A stretch of 11,790 bases of DNA from JAUWKC01 sp035529895 (GTDB lineage Bacteria; Planctomycetota; Phycisphaerae; Sedimentisphaerales; Anaerobacaceae): contig DATKVV010000097.1 of assembly GCA_035529895.1 (NCBI GenBank), positions 1 through 11,790 of the forward strand, in the 5' to 3' direction. A model generated the notes under the pieces. That model was not told where the DNA came from. It saw nothing but the letters and a program-made list of their open reading frames with translations, and did no database searches. The first letter of the stretch is position 1; every line of letters starts with the position of its first letter. Positions 1-6,338 of this stretch are shown here, piece by piece. The translations under genes were made by a program, and so were the position numbers.

Positions 1-141
1 ATAGGTGTAATACGTAAATATAGTATAAGGTGAGCTATAACAAGCACTTCTGGACACAGAAATGGACGCAGGATTTTGTGAATGACACCAATTCAGAGTA
101 CCTTAAAAGCCAGGAAACAGGGTCAGGATTGGCTTAAAACA
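1..141. repeat. Terminal direct repeat, left copy (circular-contig overlap)
   Basis: Bases 1-141 are identical to bases 11650-11790, as read directly from both ends. The match runs exactly to the last base of the window. An exact overlap confined to the two ends is what a de Bruijn assembler leaves when it opens a circular molecule. 141 is also the largest default k-mer of a widely used metagenome assembler. I infer a circle of 11,649 bp, with this copy redundant. A real direct terminal repeat of a linear phage genome, or a tandem array, would look the same in one contig. Confidence 0.9.
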
Positions 142-184
142 CGATTTAGAATTGGATGCAGAATGGACGCAGGAATGGACACAG
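51..184. repeat. Iteron-like 9-mers flanking an inverted repeat; candidate origin or packaging site
   Basis: Five copies of TGGA(C/T)(A/G)CAG occur on the plus strand at 51-59, 63-71, 153-161, 164-172 and 176-184. Neighbouring copies are 11-12 bp apart, so they lie on roughly one face of the helix. Copies 2 and 5 are both followed by GATTTT. Between the two clusters is an inverted repeat, AAGCCA at 107-112 and TGGCTT at 130-135. Clustered phased repeats around a palindrome in the largest gene-poor stretch of a replicating circle suggest a replication origin. A terminase recognition site is the alternative. No protein partner can be assigned from sequence alone. The left cluster lies inside the duplicated end segment. 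Confidence 0.45.
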
Positions 185-195
185 GATTTTTTGGA

Positions 196-1143
196 TTATT
201 CTTGTGAAAACATCTTATTGTGTGCCAACTTTGTTTTAATACAACCATCTTCCCAGTACAGAGTGTCTGCAATATCAGGTCGTTTTCGGTGCTTGCGGAG
301 ATAATATTTAAGATTGTTTCTTTCCTTCTTATTACCCTTGATCCCTGTCCCGTTTGGATTGGAATCTATTGTTCTCAACTTAACAAGGCTACCATTTTTG
401 ACGTTCCAAAGACCTTCTACCTTTATGGGTAGGATCTTGGCGAGCTTTTCATCGTCGTCAGTATCTATGGCATTAGATAGTTGCTTGTTCTTCAGTCGGC
501 ATTGGAGATCCTTCACGCCTTTCATCCAAAGAGGTTCCTTACCTTCAAAAGGTATAAGTTTTCCGGTTACGGGATCTTGGCGAAGTGGGTAATCAAAATC
601 TGCTTCTTTGATGAAGTTTTGGATATCGACCGGAAGCTTGGACACATCAGTTCTGGTTATAATTTTGTTTATTTTTGTTTCAAGCTCCCTCTGGCTTATT
701 CTGCCATATAAGGCAGTCTTATTGAACAAGGCAAGAGATGTCCATAATTGTTCTTTATCTTTAACTAAGTTCGCGTCATTTAAATTAACGCTCTTATTGC
801 CCAGCATTTCTTTAAGCCAATCGGAATATCGTAGATACAACGCATCCCATTCTTTGTACAGATCGACTCGATCCTGAGTAGCATGAATATTCAATTCATC
901 AGCACAGAAATCCTTCATCAAACTCAAGAATTCAAGGTATTCATCGTTATAAGCACTAATAAGATGGTTTCTTTCACATAAAGGGAGGTTGTGTTCAATA
1001 GCATAATTTACAAGAAACATGGGATAAGCAGACAAGGAGCACATTCTCGCTACAAAATCCCTTCCGAGTTTCAATCCCGGAATTGCTGGCAGCCCTCCCC
1101 ATTGCTTGCTGCTCTTCTCCTTCGTTTTCTTCTCGCGTTTCAT
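196..1143 (-). CDS. Hypothetical protein, 315 aa, accessory position
   Basis: I do not recognise this protein. It starts with a lysine-rich stretch (MKREKKTKEK) and has no signal peptide or membrane segment. The middle is rich in predicted helix, with many Leu, Asn and Asp residues. A strongly basic patch (YYLRKHRKRP) lies near residues 280-289, which would suit nucleic-acid binding. The start is supported by GAGGG just upstream of the ATG. It begins six bases after the stop of the 59-aa gene, so the two are probably co-transcribed. The gene is visibly richer in A and T than the replication and packaging genes, which suggests separate acquisition. As the last gene before the repeat-rich junction it sits where satellites often carry cargo such as anti-phage or helper-interference genes. 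That role is inference from position only. Confidence 0.85.
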   Translation of the reverse strand: MKREKKTKEKSSKQWGGLPAIPGLKLGRDFVARMCSLSAYPMFLVNYAIEHNLPLCERNHLISAYNDEYLEFLSLMKDFCADELNIHATQDRVDLYKEWDALYLRYSDWLKEMLGNKSVNLNDANLVKDKEQLWTSLALFNKTALYGRISQRELETKINKIITRTDVSKLPVDIQNFIKEADFDYPLRQDPVTGKLIPFEGKEPLWMKGVKDLQCRLKNKQLSNAIDTDDDEKLAKILPIKVEGLWNVKNGSLVKLRTIDSNPNGTGIKGNKKERNNLKYYLRKHRKRPDIADTLYWEDGCIKTKLAHNKMFSQE

Positions 1144-1149
1144 GTTCCC

Positions 1150-1329
1150 TCACATCAACATCAGCTTGTTGCTTTGCTCTTGAAGCCACAAATTGTTTTC
1201 CGTTGGGCATTCATAGGCGTCCAAGTCTTTGAGCGGCTCAGAAGTTTTGCAACTGCCGAGAATCACACCGTCCCTTCGCCGCTCGATAACGAAGATTTCG
1301 CCGGTTTCCATATATGTAATACTCCACAT
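1150..1329 (-). CDS. Small hypothetical protein, 59 aa
   Basis: The 59-aa reading frame begins MWSITYMETGEIF and ends NKLMLM. It is acidic and soluble, with a compact RRRDGVILGSC segment at residues 17-27 and a second Cys at 41. The look is that of a small conserved phage protein rather than chance translation. AAGG lies five bases before the ATG. Its stop is six bases from the start of the 315-aa gene, whose ribosome site overlaps this stop, so the two look translationally linked. Longer frames that cross this stretch have less protein-like composition. The function is unknown. Confidence 0.65.
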   Translation of the reverse strand: MWSITYMETGEIFVIERRRDGVILGSCKTSEPLKDLDAYECPTENNLWLQEQSNKLMLM

Positions 1330-1355
1330 TTCGGCCTTAAATGCAAGCTTTTTCC

Positions 1356-1384
1356 TTGTTTACCAAGACCATAAAATCTATAAT
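1356..1384 (+). promoter_or_regulatory. Sigma-70-type promoter for the plus-strand RNA
   Basis: TTGTTT at 1356-1361 is followed by a 17-base spacer and a perfect TATAAT at 1379-1384. Transcription would begin near 1391. This is the best promoter-like pair seen on the plus strand next to the structured region, and it points into the candidate RNA. The -35 box matches the consensus only in its first three positions. Confidence 0.5.
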
Positions 1385-1396
1385 CAAGTACGACAA
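1368..1396 (-). promoter_or_regulatory. Possible divergent promoter for the 59-aa/315-aa pair
   Basis: Read on the minus strand, TTGTCG (1396-1391) and TATGGT (1373-1368) are separated by 17 bases. The predicted start is near 1361, about 30 bases before the 59-aa gene. The element overlaps the plus-strand promoter at 1356-1384, so the two would compete for polymerase. The match is modest. Confidence 0.3.
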
Positions 1397-1565
1397 TTGA
1401 ATAACGTAGAGTACTGATTTTTAGCGTTTCGTCTAAAACCGGCAAGTTTTTCCAAACCGCAAACGCACAAAAGTTGGTGCCCGTTAGCAAAACGGGCATC
1501 GCTTGCGTGTTGCGGTTGGGCCTTGCCGGGCCTTAGACGGGCACGATGTAGCGGTGCCCTTTTTT
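1391..1565 (+). ncRNA. Candidate structured RNA, about 175 nt, rod-like hairpin plus terminator
   Basis: After a 40-base leader the sequence folds into one long imperfect hairpin. The segments are 1431-1436 with 1533-1538 (6 bp), 1439-1446 with 1522-1529 (8 bp), 1452-1462 with 1510-1519 (10 bp, one bulged A), 1463-1467 with 1504-1508 (5 bp) and 1475-1485 with 1491-1501 (11 bp including two G-U pairs). The loop is AGCAA. A separate terminator stem starts at the very next base (1539). The T-run that makes the terminator is on the plus strand only, and a good plus-strand promoter lies just upstream. I see no coding potential that explains the pairing. It is the only plus-strand unit in the element. 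I cannot assign a family. Copy-number control, a helper-directed regulator, a packaging RNA, or a DNA-level hairpin such as a MITE relic are all possible. Bases 1566-1708, downstream, hold nothing else I can support. Confidence 0.6.
1539..1565 (+). terminator. Intrinsic terminator of the plus-strand RNA
   Basis: GGGCAC (1539-1544) and GTGCCC (1554-1559) form a perfect 6-bp GC-rich stem around a 9-base loop. Six T follow at 1560-1565. The reverse strand has no T-run after the stem, so the direction is plus. No plus-strand protein gene lies upstream, which supports a non-coding transcript. Confidence 0.65.
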
Positions 1566-1708
1566 GTTGGGCTTGGAGCCTTAGTATTCAGGAAATTGCT
1601 CAGGTTAAGTTGCATGACTGAAGAGTGTAAACCAATGAGAGTGGTTCGGGATGCTGTTTTTAGAGAATCTGGATGCAAGCTTGAATATAGGCTGAATGCT
1701 AATGCTTC

Positions 1709-1969
1709 TCATTGACGCTCCCGTTTCGTTATGCCAAGTTCTTCGAGGGTAGGTTCTTCATCTTTTGTTGGCGGTACCTGCACGTGACCGCCAACAGGTA
1801 CGTCTCCTGTTAATTGTCCCCGTGTTCCCTTTGCCCGTTTAGGCTTAGTCGCCAGAAGCATTTCACCTAAGCGTATCTCGGCGCGTTTCATGTATCTATG
1901 ACAATGTAGAATGGTTTCGGCACAGAAGGCCCTCAGAATACGCAGGAACACGCGCCACGCTTGCGCCAT
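1709..1969 (-). CDS. Small phage-type protein, 86 aa, probably truncated
   Basis: The segment RAEIRLGEMLLAT at residues 29-41, followed by a low-complexity linker and PTLEELGITKRE at about residues 73-84, resembles a conserved phage/mobile-element protein. In that family an 'RAERRAGELL' helix leads to an 'LADLGI(S/T)K' helix and then a further helical C-terminus. Here the stop comes right after ITKRERQ, so that C-terminal part is absent. No convincing Shine-Dalgarno precedes the ATG at 1969 or the internal Met27 (1891). It may therefore be a decaying remnant. It lies 60 bases downstream of the zinc-finger gene on the same strand. The family resemblance is from memory of sequence style and the role is unknown. 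Confidence 0.5.
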   Translation of the reverse strand: MAQAWRVFLRILRAFCAETILHCHRYMKRAEIRLGEMLLATKPKRAKGTRGQLTGDVPVGGHVQVPPTKDEEPTLEELGITKRERQ

Positions 1970-2029
1970 CCAACGAAGTATCCCCGGTGGCTATCACGGC
2001 AGGGGGTAGGCGATTCGGCCACAAAAGCG

Positions 2030-2455
2030 TTAGGTTTTTGCTGCTTTCAGATAGTGCCGTTTTTGCCGTAGACGGTTCGACTGTGTTTTCCGCTCTCGGC
2101 TGCACTTCGGGCAGTAGGTATGTCCGGGCCCTCGCTCCGCTCCACAAGCCTTACATCCAGAGCCTTTGGCTTTGACAGGCTTTAGCACGTTTCGTCCGTG
2201 GTGGACTTGCTTCTTTTCGGTTGAGGTTATCAGCATTGGCTTACGTATCCCTGCCGGCCTTCTGAAGCCGAACTCATCGAACAGATCGAAGCTGTCCTGT
2301 TTGTCCAAGTGCCGCCGCCAGTGGTATTCACAGATTTGCCGGCCCAGGCGTTCGGTCAGTGGCCGCCAGCCCATATAGGTTGCCCTGTTGCATCCTTTCA
2401 CGTCGCATATTCCATCCATGTTTTTGTTTCCTGATAAGCCGTTTGATACAATCAT
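2030..2455 (-). CDS. Double zinc-finger hypothetical protein, 141 aa
   Basis: There are two Cys/His clusters. The N-terminal one is C17, C22, C42 and H45, within the pattern CDVKGC...ICEYH. The C-terminal one is a zinc ribbon with C101-x2-C104 and C115-x2-C118. Between them is a conserved-looking DSFDLFDEFGFRRP segment, and the protein ends in a basic tail. The ATG at 2455 overlaps the stop of the preceding gene as ATGA. Met13 (2419) is an alternative start, with AGGA nine bases upstream, that begins just before the first zinc cluster. Its place at the end of the packaging genes suggests a DNA-binding or morphogenesis-linked role. The composition also fits a small transcriptional regulator. 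The function is not known. Confidence 0.8.
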   Translation of the reverse strand: MIVSNGLSGNKNMDGICDVKGCNRATYMGWRPLTERLGRQICEYHWRRHLDKQDSFDLFDEFGFRRPAGIRKPMLITSTEKKQVHHGRNVLKPVKAKGSGCKACGAERGPGHTYCPKCSRERKTQSNRLRQKRHYLKAAKT

Positions 2456-3096
2456 CCCATTAACATAGGACTTTGGGGTTTTTTGTTTCTACGGTTGCTC
2501 TTACGCCTTTGAGACCCATACAATCTCAGATCAATTACAGCGAACGCCAGGGCTTCGATAGCCGGGAATTCTCCAAGCTCAAGAGTCGATATCTCCTGTG
2601 GCTCGATAGCCGCCAGGGAGTCCAACACCTTACTGCTCTTCAGAAAGAGCTGCCGGCGTCCTTTATCCAGCAATCGCTTGAGTTCAGGCAGGATATACTG
2701 GTATGGAAAGGCCATCTCCAGTATTTGCGTCGAGCAGATGGATAAGCACCGCATGTCTATCTGCGAATCGTCCGGCTTGCCTCGCTCGTTGTTCATTTCC
2801 CAAATGAATTTATCGGCGGCATCGTTGCGATCATCTCCTATCCACCTCTCCGGCCCATACTTCAAGTCCAGGACCCCACATTGCCTAACCAGTTCCCGCG
2901 TATCTATGGATTCAAACTCATCGAGCAGGTAAACATCGTAACTGTCGAAATGCTTGTCATTCCCCATGCCGAGAACCACTGCAAAGCCCGGGCGCTTGTC
3001 AGGCCAGACCACACCGCCATAAATCGCCCTGCATTCGTTCTTTAGCTCCGAACGGGTGAATGTGTGACCTAATTCTGCTGTCTTTATAATACACAT
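2452..3096 (-). CDS. Hypothetical protein downstream of TerL, RNase H-like character, 214 aa
   Basis: The protein follows the terminase by 11 bases and has a clear AGGAG eight bases before its ATG. Residues 24-100 read like the nuclease half of a terminase: a beta-hairpin region (AIYGGVVW, then GFAVVLGM), a strand DVYLLDEFES, a helix, then RWIGDDRNDAADKF. Near the end is an acidic helix, GEFPAIEALAFAVIDL. Compared with the TerL nuclease strand AIDWG, the expected first catalytic Asp is replaced in AIYGG. The tail (198-208) is very basic. It may be a duplicated or partner nuclease-fold subunit, possibly inactive, that works with the terminase. This is a by-eye fold inference and no characterised relative can be named. 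Confidence 0.8.
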   Translation of the reverse strand: MCIIKTAELGHTFTRSELKNECRAIYGGVVWPDKRPGFAVVLGMGNDKHFDSYDVYLLDEFESIDTRELVRQCGVLDLKYGPERWIGDDRNDAADKFIWEMNNERGKPDDSQIDMRCLSICSTQILEMAFPYQYILPELKRLLDKGRRQLFLKSSKVLDSLAAIEPQEISTLELGEFPAIEALAFAVIDLRLYGSQRRKSNRRNKKPQSPMLMG

Positions 3097-3107
3097 ATCG
3101 CTTACTC

Positions 3108-4412
3108 CTATGCTGCAAGGTCGCTCTCCGAAAAATAGAATTTGCCCTCAGCGCCGTATATCGCATACCGGACACAATCACAGGTATGATCGTTTACCTT
3201 CAAAGGCTCATCTTTTGCGTCTCTGCTTTCCGTGCCTTCAGCCCATTTGTAGCCAGGAAACTCACGCTTGGTATTTATACAGTTGTTAAAAATGAACAGC
3301 CGCGGCTTGCCGTCACCCTGCACTTTCAGAGCCGCCTGCACAGCCTCAATTCCCAAGTGCACATCCTTTTTTGCCGGTATCGTAGAAATGCCCAGTTCCT
3401 TGAATTCGTGACAGTCCTGCGCATCATGGTCAGCCCACGTCGCCCGATATTTCTCATTACGGCTGATTTGCTTTATGCGTTCGGCATGATAAGCCAATGT
3501 CTCTCGTGCCTGATAGTGCTCGGCGTAAACGTACCACCTGCGGTCCGGGTCCCGTGCCAACCATACACAGGCAAAAGGATTGTTGAAGCCCCAGTCTATC
3601 GCCCTGTATCTCGGCCAGTCGGCGGGTATCTTTAATGGCTTTATAACATGAACGGAACGATTGAAGGTTTTATACACGGCGCCGAAGAAAGCGGCAAATC
3701 GTCCCTTGATTCGCGTCTCCTGGATTTCGGCAGGCCACTCGGCTATCATAAGATCAATTTCCTTATCGTCGATATAACCGCCTCGACTCTTACGGTTATC
3801 GTTCAAGTCTGCATAGAAAATAGCATCCGTCTCGGGCAGGGCCTGGATCCGTTCCTCAAGCCAGCCCTGCGGAATGATCGGCGTCATGGACTGAGCAGAA
3901 AAGCCGTTTTTGTCCATAAGCCTTGCTTGTATTTCTGTCCAGATTCCTTCCGAGTCCGATTTGCACTGCTCATCCCCATAGAAGGCATCAATAGCCCGAC
4001 CCTCAAAAGCCTTGCGGCCTTGCTCATAAGCTTTGAACTCGATACGATTACTATTAACCAGGCGTAACTCCGCAGGGATTTCATCCTGTTTGTTATGCCA
4101 GCTAATAGATTGGATTTGGCACATCGGCAGATACGACTTGATCTTCTCACTCCAGAGCAACTTGCCGACAAGAGGCCAACTATTAGCCGCCGCCCAGATC
4201 GTAGCGTTCTTCGACGTCCTGCGCCATGGATGGACGCCCAGGGCAAATGAGCACAGGTCATATCCGATATTGCCCTCAGACTTGCCGCTGCGATTTCCGC
4301 CACATAGCCAGCGGTTCTTGGCCGGACTACGATGAAAATCTTTCAGGGCCGGCAATGCTTTGTATAAGAGAATTGCCTTTCCAATACTACGTATTTGCCG
4401 ATTGCTTAACAT
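3108..4412 (-). CDS. terL: Terminase large subunit (ATPase and nuclease), 434 aa
   Basis: TerL is the motor and nuclease that cuts concatemeric DNA and pumps it into an empty prohead. With the ATG at 4412, Walker A is GGNRSGKS at residues 38-45. Walker B is IDAFYGDE, ending in D147-E148. The coupling motif is SMTP at about 175-178. The nuclease domain has D273 in AIDWG, D328/D330 in TWADHD, and D408 in the C-terminal NDHTCDCVRYAI motif. Both domains look intact and the length is normal for a compact TerL. A GTG at 4445 would add 11 residues, but its AGGA motif touches the start codon, so I prefer 4412. That start overlaps the upstream gene by seven bases. The presence of a full TerL in an element without capsid genes is the notable point. 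Confidence 0.93.
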   Translation of the reverse strand: MLSNRQIRSIGKAILLYKALPALKDFHRSPAKNRWLCGGNRSGKSEGNIGYDLCSFALGVHPWRRTSKNATIWAAANSWPLVGKLLWSEKIKSYLPMCQIQSISWHNKQDEIPAELRLVNSNRIEFKAYEQGRKAFEGRAIDAFYGDEQCKSDSEGIWTEIQARLMDKNGFSAQSMTPIIPQGWLEERIQALPETDAIFYADLNDNRKSRGGYIDDKEIDLMIAEWPAEIQETRIKGRFAAFFGAVYKTFNRSVHVIKPLKIPADWPRYRAIDWGFNNPFACVWLARDPDRRWYVYAEHYQARETLAYHAERIKQISRNEKYRATWADHDAQDCHEFKELGISTIPAKKDVHLGIEAVQAALKVQGDGKPRLFIFNNCINTKREFPGYKWAEGTESRDAKDEPLKVNDHTCDCVRYAIYGAEGKFYFSESDLAA

Positions 4413-4834
4413 GACTGCTTGAGCAAGTTCTTGATCTGCTCGCACTCCTCATCGCTCAGAGTATTTTCGTTCTCGATGACAAGGTGTTCCACAGCCTTGC
4501 CTTCTTCGCGATCGAAGACGTGCCGGGCCAAGCGCTCTGAGCCGGAATACTTGCCGTCTTTAGCATTCTCCACAAGCCTCAATGCCACCTGCTGTGCCTG
4601 GGTCAGTTTCTTGCGGTCCAGCCTGGCAAGCACGGCGTCTGTCAGAGCCATGAACTTGCAGAACCATACCCAGAGCTGCGTGCGTCGAACGGGAGGCCCT
4701 GCAAGATTGCCGCTTTCACCTGGCTTGAACTGAGTTTCTTCAGGCGGCTTCTTGTAGCCGGCATCAGATTTTCCCTGTTTGGCAGGGACTTTCTTGCCCT
4801 TGATGGATTTCTTTTTGGCAGCCTTTTTATCCAT
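4406..4834 (-). CDS. terS: DUF5681 protein, probable terminase small subunit, 142 aa
   Basis: A lysine-rich N-terminus leads to GYKKPPEETQFKPGESGN at residues 26-43. This is the signature of DUF5681, a domain commonly encoded directly upstream of terL in phages and prophages. The rest is helical (TQAQQVALRLVENAKDG, then a charged C-terminus), as expected for a DNA-recognition subunit that forms a ring and delivers the pac or cos site to TerL. AGGA lies nine bases before the ATG. The gene overlaps terL by seven bases. The small-subunit role is inferred from domain and position rather than from a strong sequence match. A promoter with perfect TATAAT lies about 85 bases upstream. Confidence 0.78.
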   Translation of the reverse strand: MDKKAAKKKSIKGKKVPAKQGKSDAGYKKPPEETQFKPGESGNLAGPPVRRTQLWVWFCKFMALTDAVLARLDRKKLTQAQQVALRLVENAKDGKYSGSERLARHVFDREEGKAVEHLVIENENTLSDEECEQIKNLLKQSC

Positions 4835-4919
4835 TTTCTTCTATCCTAAAATCCCGTTTTTGCAAGCAAAACCATAAGCTAAACGCCAAGTCGAATATGG
4901 CCGAATAGCTAAGTAGTTT

Positions 4920-4947
4920 ATTATACGGCAATTACAATTTTAGTACA
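4920..4947 (-). promoter_or_regulatory. Promoter for the packaging operon
   Basis: On the minus strand TATAAT (4925-4920) is a perfect -10 box. A weak -35, TGTACT (4947-4942), lies 16 bases upstream. The start would be near 4913, giving an untranslated leader of about 80 bases before the terminase small-subunit gene. It lies in the gap between int and terS, so it would express packaging independently of integration. Confidence 0.4.
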
Positions 4948-5020
4948 GCGTTATTACGATTCGAACTAAAGGGTAACTTGCGTTCAAAAAACGCGGTTTT
5001 TATTCCCTTAATAACATTGT

Positions 5021-5060
5021 ATTGTCCACTGTAGTCCATAGTAGTCTACTGTTTTCCACC
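5021..5060. repeat. Four tandem 10-bp repeats, candidate arm-type integrase sites (attP region)
   Basis: Read on the minus strand, four consecutive decamers occur: GTGGAAAACA, GTAGACTACT, ATGGACTACA and GTGGACAATA. The consensus is GTGGACTACA. They sit exactly in register every 10 bases and run across the int stop codon (5046-5048) into the non-coding gap. Tandem helically phased repeats beside a tyrosine integrase gene are typical of arm-type sites within attP. The strand-exchange core cannot be located without the host junction. It is expected in or near 4835-5045. Nothing else apart from the promoter is evident in that 211-bp gap. Confidence 0.5.
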
Positions 5061-6323
5061 TTCTAACGGCAAGCCAGACCCTAAGTCGTCTGTGCCGGTC
5101 TTTTGATTCTTACTGCTCGGCGCAGACAAGTCCGGCAAGTTCTTGACAGCTTCCGATTCTTGCCCACGCAACGTATGGGTGTAAAGCGAAAGTGTTAAGT
5201 TAATATCTTGATGCCGCAAAATCGACTGGGCAATTTTCGGATGTACGCCGGTTGCCGCCAAGAGGGTTCCGGCCTCATGTCGGATCGAATGAAAATCAAA
5301 ATAAAGGCCATCAACCTCATAAGGAATTCCCGCATCTTCTAAGTCTGCCCTAAGTATCTTAGCAGTTTTACTCTCAAGAGCCTTGTAGGTTCCACCGAAA
5401 GCCTTTACGCCCGGCAGTTTTCCCTTGAAGAATTCTCGGAGTAATGCTGTTGTGTCTGGTCTTAGGGGCACTACATCTTCCCGCCTGTGCTTACTGTACG
5501 CACTCTTGACTATCACTGTAAGATTGGCAAAGTCAAAAGACCCCACCGTTAAAGTCCTTATCTCATTAGCACGCAGTCCTGTTTCGGCAGCGAGCTTATA
5601 GAGTAAATAGCGTTCATAGCCGGTCATGCCGAACCGCGTCGGAGCGTTACTTGTAGTTTCGAGCAGTCGTCTCAGTTCGTCCAGTTCGATAACTCGGCGC
5701 TTGTGACGTGGGTCGAGCTTGCTATCCAAAGGCTTCACATACCGCAGGGGGGATTCTGCCATGCCCTGATAAATGACCATCCAGTTGCAGAACATCTTGC
5801 CGGCCGCGAGATACGTATTCGACCTGCCGTAGCTCATACCTTCGTCCCTGAGCCCTTTCAAATAGGCCATGACCTGAGTTGCCGATATGTCGGACCAAAA
5901 CCGGAAGCGGCAATCAGCAAAGATACGAGCCAGAGCACTTTTATTGCCCTTGACGTATTTCTGTGTTCGTTCCTTCGCTTTAAGAAATTGCTCGAAATCA
6001 TCAAGTAGTTTCGTTAATGACTTGTTTGCCATTGCTTTACTGGCGTCCAGTAAGCCGATTTCAATGAGCCTGTCCCTGAGTTTCCCATCCATGACGTTCA
6101 ACCAGTCGGTAAGGCCCGGTTCTGCCGTGGGTGACTCGCCGTTTTGCTTGCAGGCAATAAGTTGCTTGATCTTCGTCTCCAGAACTTCGCTTTGGCGCTT
6201 GTCCGTGTACGCTGCGAAGCGCCTCACGATTCCCTGATGGTCCCGTAGCTCGATCCACCACTTTGAGATTTTCTTTTTCTTCCCTGTTTTCTTGTCTTTG
6301 TACGTCGGTTTGAAAATACTCAT
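5046..6323 (-). CDS. int: Tyrosine recombinase / integrase, 425 aa
   Basis: The protein catalyses site-specific integration and excision of the element. From the ATG at 6323 it has an N-terminal AP2-like arm-binding region (FKPTYKD, KWWIELRDH), a SAM-like core-binding domain (about 100-190) and the catalytic domain (about 210-390). The active-site set is complete: R251 in TGLRANEI, a hairpin Lys near 273-278, H345 and R348 in HSIRH, H371 in LRHQD, and the nucleophile Y381 in YTHT. The frame stays open upstream to an ATG at 6470. Those extra 49 residues would cross a long hairpin with a T-run and have no usable ribosome site, whereas GAAAGGCGG precedes 6323. The overall style, including LRGQESEAVKNLPDL after the nucleophile, recalls planctomycete integrases. 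Arm-type repeats overlap its 3' end. Confidence 0.93.
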   Translation of the reverse strand: MSIFKPTYKDKKTGKKKKISKWWIELRDHQGIVRRFAAYTDKRQSEVLETKIKQLIACKQNGESPTAEPGLTDWLNVMDGKLRDRLIEIGLLDASKAMANKSLTKLLDDFEQFLKAKERTQKYVKGNKSALARIFADCRFRFWSDISATQVMAYLKGLRDEGMSYGRSNTYLAAGKMFCNWMVIYQGMAESPLRYVKPLDSKLDPRHKRRVIELDELRRLLETTSNAPTRFGMTGYERYLLYKLAAETGLRANEIRTLTVGSFDFANLTVIVKSAYSKHRREDVVPLRPDTTALLREFFKGKLPGVKAFGGTYKALESKTAKILRADLEDAGIPYEVDGLYFDFHSIRHEAGTLLAATGVHPKIAQSILRHQDINLTLSLYTHTLRGQESEAVKNLPDLSAPSSKNQKTGTDDLGSGLPLEGGKQ

Positions 6324-6338
6324 TTTACACCGCCTTTC

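Noticed and set aside
1..141. Terminal repeat as a transposon end, LTR or biological direct terminal repeat
   Set aside because: The repeat is exact, stops exactly at both contig ends and has the length of a common assembly k-mer, so circular overlap is simpler. A true terminal repeat is not fully excluded.
1431..1538. Reading the rod hairpin as a MITE or integron attC site
   Set aside because: No target-site duplication is visible at the arms and no second copy occurs in the window. The adjoining plus-strand promoter and terminator favour an RNA, though the DNA alternative remains open.
1263..1678. Minus-strand reading frames of 64 and 78 codons across the structured region
   Set aside because: Their composition is not protein-like, they have no ribosome site, and they are better explained as open frames through a base-paired RNA locus.
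4958..4966. GTTCGAATC on the minus strand, like a tRNA T-loop, in the int-terS gap (possible attP in a tRNA gene)
   Set aside because: The flanking bases do not form a 5-bp T-stem and no acceptor or anticodon arm is visible, so a tRNA 3' end cannot be supported.
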